Part shown: positions 39,656 to 50,755 of the stretch, piece by piece
How positions within the stretch are numbered: position 1 is the first letter of the stretch
Layout of the letters: each line of letters opens with the position of its first letter
NCBI RefSeq assembly: GCF_000955805.1
Contig: NZ_JYOA01000003.1
Location: forward strand, 702,944-766,943
Origin: Pseudomonas sp. 21
Lineage (GTDB): Bacteria; Pseudomonadota; Gammaproteobacteria; Pseudomonadales; Pseudomonadaceae
DNA length: 64,000 nucleotides
Reading direction: 5' to 3'
The notes under the pieces: model-generated
What the model saw: only the letters and a program-made list of their open reading frames with translations
Told to the model about the DNA's origin: nothing
Database searches by the model: none
Position numbers and translations under genes: made by a program

Positions 39656-40603
39656 ATGGACCTGCTGCACAACATGCGTGCTTTCGTCTGTGTCGCCGAG
39701 ACCGGCAGCTTCACCGCCGCCGCCCAGCGCATGGACCTCACCACCGCCTACGTCTCGCGGACGGTGGCCAAACTCGAAGCGCACCTGCGTACCCGCCTGC
39801 TGCACCGCACTACCCGCCGAATCGCCCTCACCGAAGCCGGCCAGCGCTACCTGCAGCGCTGCCAGCAGATCCTCGGCTATATCGAGGAGGCCGAGGCCGA
39901 GGCCGGCGACGCCCACGCCCGGCCCCACGGCAAGGTGAAGGTGCATGCCATGACCGGCATCGGCCAGCACTACCTGATTCGTGCGATCTCGCAGTACTGC
40001 GAGATCTACCCCGAGGTCACCTTCGACCTGACCCTGGCCAACCGCATCACCGACATCCTCGACGAGGGCTACGACATCTCCGTGGTCATCGCCCAGGAGC
40101 TGCCGGACTCGGGCTTTGTCTCCAAGCGCATCGGCAAGACCTACAGCGTGCTTTGCGCCTCGCCCGAGTATGTGGCGCGCCACGGCATGCCGAAGAAGCT
40201 CGCGGAGCTGACCGATCACCGCTGCCTGCGCCTGGTCAACTCGGTGATGTCCCTGGACAAGTGGCTGTTCGACGGCCCCGACGGCCAGGAAATGGTCGGC
40301 ATCAACCAGACCCATTTCCAGGTCAACACCGCCGACGCCATGACCGAGGCAGTGCGCGCCGGCATGGGTATCGGTGCGCTGCCGGTGTACTCCGCCGTGC
40401 AGGGGCTGAAGGACGGCAGCCTGGTGCGCGTGCTGCCCGACTACAGCCTGTTCCACCTCAACGTCTATGCGCTGTACCCGTCGCGCCAGTACCTCGACGC
40501 GAAAATTCGTACCTGGGTGGAATTTCTCCGTGACTGTGTGCCCGGCATGCTCGAAGAACACGAGCGGATGATGCTCGAGCACCGTACGCAGGTACCCGGC
40601 TGA
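39656..40603 (+). CDS. LysR-family transcriptional regulator
   Basis: A 315-residue regulator. The winged helix-turn-helix is at residues 1-60 (FVCVAETGSFTAAAQRMDLTTAYVSRTVAKLEAHL, then RTRLLHRTTRRIALTEAG), followed by the coiled linker and a substrate-binding domain of about 200 residues (VKVHAMTGIGQHYLIRAISQYCEIYPEVTFDL). The ATG at 39656 lies 5 nt after AGGAG; an ATG three bases earlier is too close to it. It is divergent from the FUSC efflux gene, the same arrangement as aaeR-aaeB, so it likely senses the exported compound. A terminator follows at 40641. Confidence 0.92.
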   Translation: MDLLHNMRAFVCVAETGSFTAAAQRMDLTTAYVSRTVAKLEAHLRTRLLHRTTRRIALTEAGQRYLQRCQQILGYIEEAEAEAGDAHARPHGKVKVHAMTGIGQHYLIRAISQYCEIYPEVTFDLTLANRITDILDEGYDISVVIAQELPDSGFVSKRIGKTYSVLCASPEYVARHGMPKKLAELTDHRCLRLVNSVMSLDKWLFDGPDGQEMVGINQTHFQVNTADAMTEAVRAGMGIGALPVYSAVQGLKDGSLVRVLPDYSLFHLNVYALYPSRQYLDAKIRTWVEFLRDCVPGMLEEHERMMLEHRTQVPG

Positions 40604-40624
40604 CGCGCCATTCCGCAGCCTTGA

Positions 40625-41851
<1,227 letters not shown>

Positions 41852-41859
41852 TCCGTCCG

Positions 41860-41879
41860 GCCCCGCCGGTTGGCGGGGC
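41860..41879 (+). terminator. Hairpin between dctP and dctQ
   Basis: An 8-bp GC-rich stem (41860-41867 with 41872-41879), loop GGTT, followed by a short T run. It starts 9 nt after the dctP stop, and the dctQ start is 18 nt downstream of it. It probably causes partial termination or protects the dctP message from 3' decay. Confidence 0.65.
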
Positions 41880-41896
41880 TTTGTGGAGTGCCTTGT

Positions 41897-42535
41897 ATGA
41901 ATCGACTCGTGCGCGTCTGGAACCACTTCGAGGAGGGTGCCATCGCCTTCCTGCTGGCGGCGATGACGCTGGTGACTTTCGTCTACGTGGTGATGACCAA
42001 CGTCTTCACCCTGTTCTATGACCTGGGTGATCGCCTGCCTTCGCTGCAGGTGCCGTTCTACGCCATTGGCGACGCGATCCTCGGCGTCGCCCAGGACATG
42101 TCCTGGAGCAACGCGCTGACCAAGGCGCTGTTCGGCTGGCTGATCTTCTTCGGCATCGCCTACGGCGTGCGCACTGCCGGCCACCTGGGCGTGGACGCGC
42201 TGGTGAAGCTGGCGCCGCGCCCGGTGCAACGCTGCATCAGTGTGCTCGCCTGCCTCTGCTGCCTGGGCTACGCCGGGTTGTTCATGGTCGCCAGCTTCGA
42301 CTGGGTGAAGACGTTGTTCATCGCCGGCATCGGCGCCGAAGACCTCGACCACTTCGGCATCCTCCAGGCCTATATCGCGGTGATCGTGCCCATCGGCTTT
42401 GGCCTGGTGCTCCTGCGTTACCTGGAAATCCTCGTCAACCTGTTGCGCGGCCGCCAGCTCGGCCTGGGCCTTGCCGACGAGGCCGCGGAGGCCTCGAAAC
42501 TGGCTGGCGAAGAAGCCGCGGAGAATCGTCCATGA
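41897..42535 (+). CDS. dctQ: TRAP transporter small membrane subunit DctQ
   Basis: A 212-residue protein with four predicted helices that links the two halves of the TRAP permease. The N-terminus MNRLVRVWNHFEEGAIAFLLAAMTLVTFVYVVMTNVF is typical, with the conserved E-E in the amphipathic entry helix, and FGIAYGVRTAGHLGVDALVKL is the central signature. It is longer than minimal DctQ proteins because of an extended loop around residues 45-75 and an acidic tail. GGAG lies 8 nt before the ATG at 41897. The stop overlaps the dctM ATG by four bases. Confidence 0.92.
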   Translation: MNRLVRVWNHFEEGAIAFLLAAMTLVTFVYVVMTNVFTLFYDLGDRLPSLQVPFYAIGDAILGVAQDMSWSNALTKALFGWLIFFGIAYGVRTAGHLGVDALVKLAPRPVQRCISVLACLCCLGYAGLFMVASFDWVKTLFIAGIGAEDLDHFGILQAYIAVIVPIGFGLVLLRYLEILVNLLRGRQLGLGLADEAAEASKLAGEEAAENRP

Positions 42536-43812
42536 CCGTGATGATGCTGTTCCTCCTGCTGTTCGTCTTCATGTTCATCGGCGTGCCCATCGCCATTTCC
42601 CTGGGGCTTTCCGGCGCACTGACGATCCTGCTGTTCAGCCCGGACTCGGTGCGCTCGCTGGCGATCAAGCTGTTCGAGACCTCCGAGGCCTACACGCTGC
42701 TGGCGATTCCGTTCTTCCTGCTCTCCGGCGCGTTCATGACCACCGGCGGCGTGGCCCGCCGGCTGATCGACTTCGCCAACGCCTGCGTCGGCCACATCCG
42801 TGGCGGCCTGGCGATTGCCGCGGTGCTGGCGTGCATGCTGTTCGCTGCGCTGTCGGGTTCGTCGCCGGCAACGGTGGCGGCGGTGGGGTCGATTGCCGTG
42901 GCCGGCATGGTGCGTTCGGGCTACCCGCGGGAGTTCGGTGCCGGGATCATCTGCAACGCCGGCACCCTGGGCATCCTGATTCCGCCGTCGATTGTCATGG
43001 TGGTGTATTCGGCCGCCACCGAGACCTCGGTGGGCAAGCTGTTCGTCGCCGGCGTGGTGCCGGGCCTGCTGCTGGGCGTGATCCTGATGGTGGTGATCTA
43101 CATCGTCGCGCGGGTGAAGAATCTCCCGGCACAGCCGCGCGCCAGCCTGCGCGAGTGGCTGTCCGCCGCACGCCGCGCCGGTTGGGGGTTGTTGCTGCTG
43201 GTGATCATCCTCGGCGGCATCTACTCCGGACTGTTCACGCCCACCGAGGCGGCGGCGGTGGCGGCGGTCTACTCGGCCTTCGTCGCGCTGTTCGTCTACA
43301 AGGACATGAGCCTGCGCGATTGCCCCAAGGTGCTGGTGGAGTCGGGGCGGCTGAGCATCATGCTGATGTTCATCATCGCCAACGCCATGCTCTTCGCCCA
43401 CGTGCTGACCACCGAGCAGATTCCCCAGCAGATCACCGAGTGGGTGATGCAGGAAGGGCTGACGCCGATCGGCTTCCTGCTGATGGTCAACGTGGTGCTG
43501 CTGGTGGCCGGCAGCTTCATGGAGCCCTCGGCCATCGTGCTGATCCTGGCGCCGATCTTCTTCCCCATCGCCATACGCCTGGGGATCGACCCGATCCACC
43601 TGGGGATCGTCATGGTGGTGAACATGGAGATCGGCCTGGTGCACCCGCCGGTAGGGCTCAACCTGTTCGTCACCTCAGCGGTCACCGGCCTGCCGCTGGG
43701 CTCGACCATCCGTGCGGCGTTGCCGTGGCTGATGATCCTGCTGCTGTTCCTGATCCTGGTGACCTACGTGCCCTACATCTCGCTGGCGCTGCCGCACGCG
43801 CTGGGCATGTGA
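42532..43812 (+). CDS. dctM: TRAP transporter large permease DctM
   Basis: The 426-residue transport channel of the TRAP system, driven by sodium or proton gradients. It has about 12 helices in two inverted halves, with LLAIPFFLLSGAFMTTGGVARRLIDFANA, LSGSSPATVAAVGSIAVAGM, GILIPPSIVMVVYSAATETSVGKLFVAG, and MEIGLVHPPVGLNLFVTSAVTG as hallmark segments. The ATG overlaps the dctQ stop. A GGCCCCAT/ATGGGGCC hairpin (43824-43831/43845-43852) lies just after its stop. Confidence 0.95.
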   Translation: MTVMMLFLLLFVFMFIGVPIAISLGLSGALTILLFSPDSVRSLAIKLFETSEAYTLLAIPFFLLSGAFMTTGGVARRLIDFANACVGHIRGGLAIAAVLACMLFAALSGSSPATVAAVGSIAVAGMVRSGYPREFGAGIICNAGTLGILIPPSIVMVVYSAATETSVGKLFVAGVVPGLLLGVILMVVIYIVARVKNLPAQPRASLREWLSAARRAGWGLLLLVIILGGIYSGLFTPTEAAAVAAVYSAFVALFVYKDMSLRDCPKVLVESGRLSIMLMFIIANAMLFAHVLTTEQIPQQITEWVMQEGLTPIGFLLMVNVVLLVAGSFMEPSAIVLILAPIFFPIAIRLGIDPIHLGIVMVVNMEIGLVHPPVGLNLFVTSAVTGLPLGSTIRAALPWLMILLLFLILVTYVPYISLALPHALGM

Positions 43813-43823
43813 CAGGTTGTCGC

Positions 43824-43852
43824 GGCCCCATGGCAGTAAGGCTGATGGGGCC
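43824..43852 (+). terminator. Hairpin downstream of dctM
   Basis: A perfect 8-bp stem (43824-43831 with 43845-43852) and 13-nt loop, 11 nt after the dctM stop. There is no T run, so termination is uncertain. The remaining 110 nt before acsA must hold its promoter, but no clear hexamers were found. Confidence 0.4.
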
Positions 43853-43962
43853 CATCACTACGACTAAGGATTGGTAAGACCATGGTCGAATGGCCCGGGG
43901 AAGGGTGTCGCCGTTACAACTTAGGGCAACAAAAACAACACTCTTCACCGAGGTAAAACGCC

Positions 43963-45918
<1,956 letters not shown>

Positions 45919-45932
45919 TCTGCCAGCCGATG

Positions 45933-45961
45933 AAAAACGCCCCGCTTGCCGGGGCGTTTTT
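45933..45961 (+). terminator. Rho-independent terminator of acsA
   Basis: A 12-bp stem (45933-45944 with 45950-45961), 5-nt loop, A5 on the left and T5 on the right, 14 nt after the acsA stop. Confidence 0.93.
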
Positions 45962-45983
45962 CTTTTCTGCGTTCTGGTTTTTC

Positions 45984-46049
45984 GTAGGAGCGAGCCTGCT
46001 CGCGAACGCATGACGCCGAGCCAATCCGGTTCGCGAGCAAGCTCGCTCC
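45984..46049. repeat. REP pair (GAGCAAGCTCGCTCC family)
   Basis: Inverted units 45984-46006 and 46030-46049 with the GCGAA ends facing inward, as at 8942. The left arm has one change (GAGCCTGCTC) and the right arm loses the CTACA end, so this is a decaying copy. It lies in the 573-nt acsA-aotJ gap. Confidence 0.85.
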
Positions 46050-46281
46050 GGCAGTGTGCTTACTGCCCACCGGTAACAATTCCCTGCGACAAAATGAGGC
46101 GCCAGGAAACAATTCGCACAGCTTCGGTGCGACTTTTCTGTCTGCGCGGAATGAGTCAATATCGCGCACCCCGCGCAGGAGCTGGGATTGGATAGTTGTG
46201 GCCCAATTTCTGCAGGTAAATTGGGTTTTACTACTCGCTTTCCGATCACGTAAAATCCGCGCCGTCAAGCCGCCGGGGCTC

Positions 46282-46349
46282 TGTCTCCGGCGCTTCTATA
46301 ATTACTTGTCGCATTGAAGAAATAACCGCTCCGGGGCTGTCGCTAGAAT
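46282..46349 (+). promoter_or_regulatory. aotJ promoter with ArgR half-sites
   Basis: TGTCGC-N8-AA, the ArgR half-site of P. aeruginosa, is exact at 46307-46322. Its final AA are the first two bases of a -35 element AATAAC (46321-46326), which is 17 bp from a -10 TAGAAT (46344-46349). A weaker TGTCTC lies 25 bp upstream at 46282-46287, and a further TGTCGC at 46338-46343 lies next to the -10. The geometry is that of an AraC-type activator touching the -35. A perfect TATAAT at 46297-46302 has no -35 and overlaps the operator. Leader length would be about 135 nt. Confidence 0.7.
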
Positions 46350-46491
46350 GCCGCTCACCCCGGTAGGCGCGCTTTTCACAAGAATCGCGCCGGCAATGCG
46401 CAGACGAACAATAACCTTCACTTCTGCACGGGCAGCCTGGGCCAACCCCTTTCTCCTGCCAATCGAAGTCCTACCCTCGAAGGAGTTACTG

Positions 46492-47271
46492 ATGAAGAAG
46501 TTTGCACTTCTCGGTGCGCTGGCCCTGTCCGCGCTTTCCCTGGTTGCCCACGCTGACGACAAGCCGGTTCGCATCGGCATCGAAGCCGGTTATCCGCCTT
46601 TCTCCTTCAAGACTCCCGACGGCAAGCTCGCCGGTTTCGACGTGGATATCGGCAACGCCCTGTGCGAAGAGATGAAGGTCAAGTGCACCTGGGTCGAGCA
46701 GGAGTTCGACGGCCTGATCCCGGCACTGAAGGTCCGCAAGATCGACGCCATCCTCTCGTCCATGACCATCACCGACGAGCGCAAGAAGTCCGTCGACTTC
46801 ACCAACAAGTACTACCACACCCCCGCGCGCTTCGTGATGAAGGAAGGCGTGACCCTGAACGATCCGCTGGCGGACCTGAAGGGCAAGAAGGTCGGTGTGC
46901 TGCGCGCCTCCACCCATGACCGCTACGCCACCGACGTCCTGGCGCCGGCCGGCATCGAAGTGGTGCGCTACAACTCCCAGAACGAAGCCAACATGGACCT
47001 GGTCTCCGGCCGCATCGACGCGACCATGGCCGACTCGGTCAACCTCGACGATGGTTTCCTGAAAACCGACGCTGGCAAGGGCTACGCCTTCGTAGGTCCG
47101 GAATACAACGATCCGAAGTACTTCGGTGGTGGCGCCGGCATCGCCGTGCGCAAGGGCGATACCGCCCTGGCCGAGAAATTCAACGCGGCCATCGCCGGCA
47201 TCCGTGCCAACGGCAAGTACAAGGAAGTACAGGACAAGTACTTCAAGTTCGACGTCTACGGCGAGAACTGA
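46492..47271 (+). CDS. aotJ: Arginine/ornithine-binding protein AotJ
   Basis: Periplasmic solute-binding protein of the arginine/ornithine ABC importer, 259 residues. The signal peptide is [21 protein letters not shown]. The SBP_bac_3 fold is shown by [71 protein letters not shown] and [20 protein letters not shown], all matching the Lys/Arg/Orn-binding group. AGGAGT lies 6 nt before the ATG at 46492. It is first in the aotJ-Q-M-O-P-argR operon; a terminator-like hairpin follows, so more AotJ than permease should be made. Confidence 0.96.
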   Translation: MKKFALLGALALSALSLVAHADDKPVRIGIEAGYPPFSFKTPDGKLAGFDVDIGNALCEEMKVKCTWVEQEFDGLIPALKVRKIDAILSSMTITDERKKSVDFTNKYYHTPARFVMKEGVTLNDPLADLKGKKVGVLRASTHDRYATDVLAPAGIEVVRYNSQNEANMDLVSGRIDATMADSVNLDDGFLKTDAGKGYAFVGPEYNDPKYFGGGAGIAVRKGDTALAEKFNAAIAGIRANGKYKEVQDKYFKFDVYGEN

Positions 47272-47282
47272 TCCACGTCCAG

Positions 47283-47330
47283 AAGTGGCGCAAACCCAGG
47301 CCTGATCCTGAAGTTTGTGCCACTTTTTTA
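47283..47330 (+). terminator. Intra-operon terminator after aotJ
   Basis: A 13-bp stem with one G-U pair (47283-47295 with 47313-47325), an inner 4-bp stem in the loop, and a T7 tract with one A interruption (to 47330). It begins 12 nt after the aotJ stop and 82 nt before the aotQ start. Confidence 0.85.
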
Positions 47331-47411
47331 TTGGGGGTGAGCCTGCGGTCGCGCTCGCCCTGAGCGTCCGTGTCGTTGCGGGCGGCGTCCGGTTTCACGA
47401 GGTACGAAATT

Positions 47412-48101
47412 ATGCTCAATGGCTATGGAGCCACCATCGTCGATGGTGCCTGGCTGACGCTTCAGCTGTCCCTGCTGTCGATGGCCCTGGCGATCGTGCT
47501 GGGTCTGCTCGGCGCGGCCATCCGCCTTTCGCCGGTGAAGTGGCTGGCCTGGTGCGGCGACCTCTATTCCACCGTGATCCGCGGCGTACCGGACCTCGTG
47601 CTGATCCTGTTGATCTTCTACGGCGGCCAGGCCGTGGTGAACTGGATCGCGCCCATGGTCGGCTATGACGACTATATCGACCTCAACCCCTTCGCCTCCG
47701 GCGTCGGCACCCTGGGCTTCATCTTCGGCGCCTACCTGTCCGAGACCTTCCGTGGCGCCTTCATGGCCATCCCGAAAGGGCAGGGCGAGGCCGGCTTCGC
47801 CTATGGCATGAGCCCGCTGCAGGTGTTCTTCCGCATCCAGGTGCCGCAGATGATCCGCCTGGCCATTCCGGGCTTCACCAACAACTGGCTGGTGCTGGTC
47901 AAGGCCACTGCGCTGATCTCCGTGGTCGGCCTGCAGGACATGATGTTCAAGGCCAAGCAGGCCTCGGACGCCACCCGCGAACCCTTCACCTATTTCCTCG
48001 CCGTGGCGGCGCTGTACCTGGTGGTCACCAGCGTTTCCCTGGTGCTGCTGCGCATGCTCGAACGCCGCTATTCGGTCGGCGTGAAAGTCGCCGAGCTTTG
48101 A
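47412..48101 (+). CDS. aotQ: Arginine/ornithine ABC transporter permease AotQ
   Basis: A 229-residue inner-membrane permease of the polar amino acid (HisQ/ArtQ-like) family. It has about five helices, starting MLNGYGATIVDGAWLTLQLSLLSMALAIVLGLLGAAIRLS. The EAA loop that contacts the ATPase is GEAGFAYGMSPLQVFFRIQVPQMIRLAIPGFTN. The ATG at 47412 lies 9 nt after GAGG. It pairs with AotM to form the channel. Confidence 0.95.
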   Translation: MLNGYGATIVDGAWLTLQLSLLSMALAIVLGLLGAAIRLSPVKWLAWCGDLYSTVIRGVPDLVLILLIFYGGQAVVNWIAPMVGYDDYIDLNPFASGVGTLGFIFGAYLSETFRGAFMAIPKGQGEAGFAYGMSPLQVFFRIQVPQMIRLAIPGFTNNWLVLVKATALISVVGLQDMMFKAKQASDATREPFTYFLAVAALYLVVTSVSLVLLRMLERRYSVGVKVAEL

Positions 48102-48117
48102 GACCGGGAGCCTGATC

Positions 48118-48816
48118 ATGATCTTCGACTTCTCCGTCATCTGGGACAGCCTGCCACTCTACTTCAGTGGCCTGCTGGTGACCCTCAAGCTGCTGGCGAT
48201 CTCGCTGTTCTTCGGCCTGCTCGCGGCGGTGCCGCTGGCGCTGATGCGCTGTTCGAAGAACCCGGCGGTGAACCTGCCCGCCTGGCTCTACACCTACGTG
48301 ATCCGCGGCACCCCGATGCTGGTGCAGCTGTTCCTCATCTACTACGGCCTGGCGCAGTTCGAGTTCGTGCGTGAAAGCGCGATGTGGCCGCTGCTGTCCA
48401 ACGCCACCTTCTGCGCCTGCGCTGCATTCGCCATCAACACCAGCGCCTACACCGCCGAGATCCTTGCCGGCAGCATCCGTGCGACCCCGCATGGCGAGAT
48501 CGAAGCCGCCAAGGCCATGGGCATGTCGCGCCTGAAGATGTACCGGCGCATCCTGCTGCCCTCGGCCCTGCGCCGCGCGCTGCCGCAGTACAGCAACGAA
48601 GTGATCATGATGCTGCAGACCACCAGCCTGGCGTCCATCGTCACCCTGGTGGATATCACCGGCGCCGCGCGTACCGTGTACTCGCAGTACTACCTGCCGT
48701 TCGAGGCGTTCATTACCGCCGGCATCTTCTACCTGATCATGACCTTCACCCTGGTGCGCCTGTTCAAGCTGGCCGAGCGCCGCTGGCTGGCCTATCTCGC
48801 GCCGCGCAAGCACTGA
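48118..48816 (+). CDS. aotM: Arginine/ornithine ABC transporter permease AotM
   Basis: A 232-residue permease, partner of AotQ. The N-terminus MIFDFSVIWDSLPLYFSGLLVTLKLLAISLFFGLLAAVPLALM and the stretch YTYVIRGTPMLVQLFLIYYGLAQF match the HisM/ArtM group. The EAA loop is EIEAAKAMGMSRLKMYRRILLPSALRRALPQYSNEVIMML. It begins 16 nt after aotQ, with GGGAG just upstream of the ATG. Confidence 0.95.
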   Translation: MIFDFSVIWDSLPLYFSGLLVTLKLLAISLFFGLLAAVPLALMRCSKNPAVNLPAWLYTYVIRGTPMLVQLFLIYYGLAQFEFVRESAMWPLLSNATFCACAAFAINTSAYTAEILAGSIRATPHGEIEAAKAMGMSRLKMYRRILLPSALRRALPQYSNEVIMMLQTTSLASIVTLVDITGAARTVYSQYYLPFEAFITAGIFYLIMTFTLVRLFKLAERRWLAYLAPRKH

Positions 48817-48826
48817 GGAATACACC

Positions 48827-49939
48827 GTGGAACGTATCGATCATCTGCTGCCGTGGAGCAGCCTGGGCAGCGAACGTCGCCTGAGCGTGTTCCGCTACGG
48901 CAAGGGCCCGCGCAAGGTCTACATCCAGTCCAGCCTGCACGCCGACGAGCTGCCGGGCATGCGCACCGCCTGGGAACTCAAGCAGCGCCTGGCCGACCTC
49001 GAGTCGCGCGGGCAACTCAACTGCGTCGTCGAACTGGTGCCGGTGGCCAACCCCATCGGCCTGGGCCAGACCCTGCAGGCCAGCCATCTGGGCCGTTTCG
49101 AGTTCGGCAGCGGGAAGAACTTCAACCGCGACTTCGTCGAGCTGAGCGCTCTGGTTGCCGAGCGTGTCGGCGCAAAGTTGGGCGCTGACGAGGCCGCCAA
49201 CGTCGAGCTGATCCGCCAGGCCATGCGCGACGGCCTCGATGCACTGCCGCCGGCTTCGTCCGAGCTGCAGGGCATGCAGCGCATCCTGCTGCGCCACGCC
49301 TGTGATGCCGAGGTCGTACTCGACCTGCACTGCGACTTCGACGCCGCCATCCATGTCTATGCGATCCCGCAGCACTGGCCGCGCTGGAAGTCCCTGGCCG
49401 CGCGCCTGAAGGCTGGCGTGGCGCTGCTCGCCGAAGACTCCGGCGGCAGTTCCTTCGATGAATCCTGCTCGCTGCCCTGGCTGCGCCTGGCGCAAGCCTT
49501 CCCGCAGGCAGCGATTCCGCTGGCGTGCCTGGCGACCACCGTCGAGCTGGGTGGTATGGGCGATACCCGCGTCGACCAGGCGCAGGACAATTGCGAAGCC
49601 ATCCTCGGCTTCCTGGCCGAGCAGGGGCTGGTCGCCGGTGACTGGCCGGCAGCCCCGGCCGAGTGCTGCGAAGGCATGCCCTTCGAAGGCACCGAATACC
49701 TCTACGCGCCCCACGTCGGTGTCGTGAGCTTCCTGCGCAAGGCGGGGGAGTGGGTGGAGAAGGGCGACGCGCTGTTCGAAGTGATCGACCCGCTGAACGA
49801 CCAGGTCAGCACCGTACGCGCCGGGACCTCCGGCGTGCTGTTCGCCATCGAGCGTGGGCGCTACGCCCAGCCAGGGCTTTGGCTGGCCAAGGTGGCCGGG
49901 CGTGAGCCGTTCCGCAAGGGCCGGCTGATCAACGACTGA
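48827..49939 (+). CDS. aotO: AotO, succinylglutamate desuccinylase/aspartoacylase-family protein
   Basis: A 370-residue predicted zinc amidohydrolase of the AstE/aspartoacylase (M14-like) family, embedded in the arginine importer operon with no known reaction. Zinc ligands are predicted in SSLHADELPGMRTAWEL (HxxE) and VLDLHCDFDAAIHVY (His). The catalytic Glu may be in TTVELGGMGDTR. The C-terminal 90 residues resemble a biotinyl-like barrel (VGVVSFLRKAGEWVEKGDALFEVID). It starts with GTG at 48827, 10 nt after aotM, preceded by GAGGAA. It is much diverged from AruE, the true desuccinylase in this window, so a different acylated amino acid is its likely substrate. Confidence 0.88.
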   Translation: MERIDHLLPWSSLGSERRLSVFRYGKGPRKVYIQSSLHADELPGMRTAWELKQRLADLESRGQLNCVVELVPVANPIGLGQTLQASHLGRFEFGSGKNFNRDFVELSALVAERVGAKLGADEAANVELIRQAMRDGLDALPPASSELQGMQRILLRHACDAEVVLDLHCDFDAAIHVYAIPQHWPRWKSLAARLKAGVALLAEDSGGSSFDESCSLPWLRLAQAFPQAAIPLACLATTVELGGMGDTRVDQAQDNCEAILGFLAEQGLVAGDWPAAPAECCEGMPFEGTEYLYAPHVGVVSFLRKAGEWVEKGDALFEVIDPLNDQVSTVRAGTSGVLFAIERGRYAQPGLWLAKVAGREPFRKGRLIND

Positions 49940-49956
49940 ATTCGAGAACCGACACC

Positions 49957-50721
49957 ATGTACAAACTTGAAATCCAGGACCTGCACAAGCGCTACGGCAC
50001 CCACGAGGTGCTCAAGGGCGTCTCCATGGCGGCCAAGGCAGGCGACGTGATCAGCATCATCGGCTCCTCCGGCTCGGGCAAGAGCACCTTCCTGCGCTGC
50101 ATCAACCTGCTGGAGCAGCCCCACGCCGGCAAGATCCTGCTCAACGGCGAAGAGCTCAAGCTCACCCCGAACAAGGACGGTGCGCTCAAGGCTGCCGACG
50201 CCAAGCAACTGCAGCGCATGCGCTCGCGCCTGTCGATGGTGTTCCAGCACTTCAACCTGTGGTCGCACATGAGCGCTCTGGAAAACGTCATCGAAGCGCC
50301 GGTCCATGTGCTCGGCGTGTCGAAGAAAGAAGCGCTGGAAAAGGCCGAGCACTACCTGGCGAAAGTCGGCGTGGCGCACCGCAAGGACGCCTACCCCGCG
50401 CACATGTCCGGCGGCGAGCAACAGCGCGTGGCGATTGCCCGTGCGCTGGCGGTCGAGCCGGAAGTGATGCTGTTCGACGAGCCGACCTCGGCGCTCGACC
50501 CCGAGCTGGTCGGCGAAGTGCTGAAGGTCATGCAGGACCTGGCCCAGGAAGGCCGCACCATGGTGGTGGTGACCCACGAGATGGGCTTTGCCCGTGAGGT
50601 TTCCAACCAGCTGGTGTTCCTGCACAAGGGCCTGGTGGAAGAGACGGGCTGCCCGAGGGAAGTCCTCGCCAATCCGCAATCGGAACGCCTCAAGCAGTTC
50701 CTTTCCGGCAGCTTGAAGTAA
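49957..50721 (+). CDS. aotP: Arginine/ornithine ABC transporter ATPase AotP
   Basis: A 254-residue ATP-binding subunit. Walker A GSSGSGKST is at residues 36-44, followed by Q-loop FQHFNLWSHMSALENVIEAP, signature MSGGEQQRVAIARAL, Walker B VMLFDEPTSALDP, and H-loop VVTHEMGFAREV. It matches the HisP/GlnQ-type polar amino acid importers. It starts 17 nt after aotO, and argR follows after 34 nt. Confidence 0.97.
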   Translation: MYKLEIQDLHKRYGTHEVLKGVSMAAKAGDVISIIGSSGSGKSTFLRCINLLEQPHAGKILLNGEELKLTPNKDGALKAADAKQLQRMRSRLSMVFQHFNLWSHMSALENVIEAPVHVLGVSKKEALEKAEHYLAKVGVAHRKDAYPAHMSGGEQQRVAIARALAVEPEVMLFDEPTSALDPELVGEVLKVMQDLAQEGRTMVVVTHEMGFAREVSNQLVFLHKGLVEETGCPREVLANPQSERLKQFLSGSLK

Positions 50722-50755
50722 GCTGTCCGTTACAGTCGCCAGGTGACCTGACCGC

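Noticed and set aside
46297-46302. Perfect TATAAT as the aotJ -10
   Set aside because: It lacks any -35 at 16-18 bp and lies within the ArgR half-site array; the TAGAAT at 46344 has the same spacing to ArgR as the aruC promoter.
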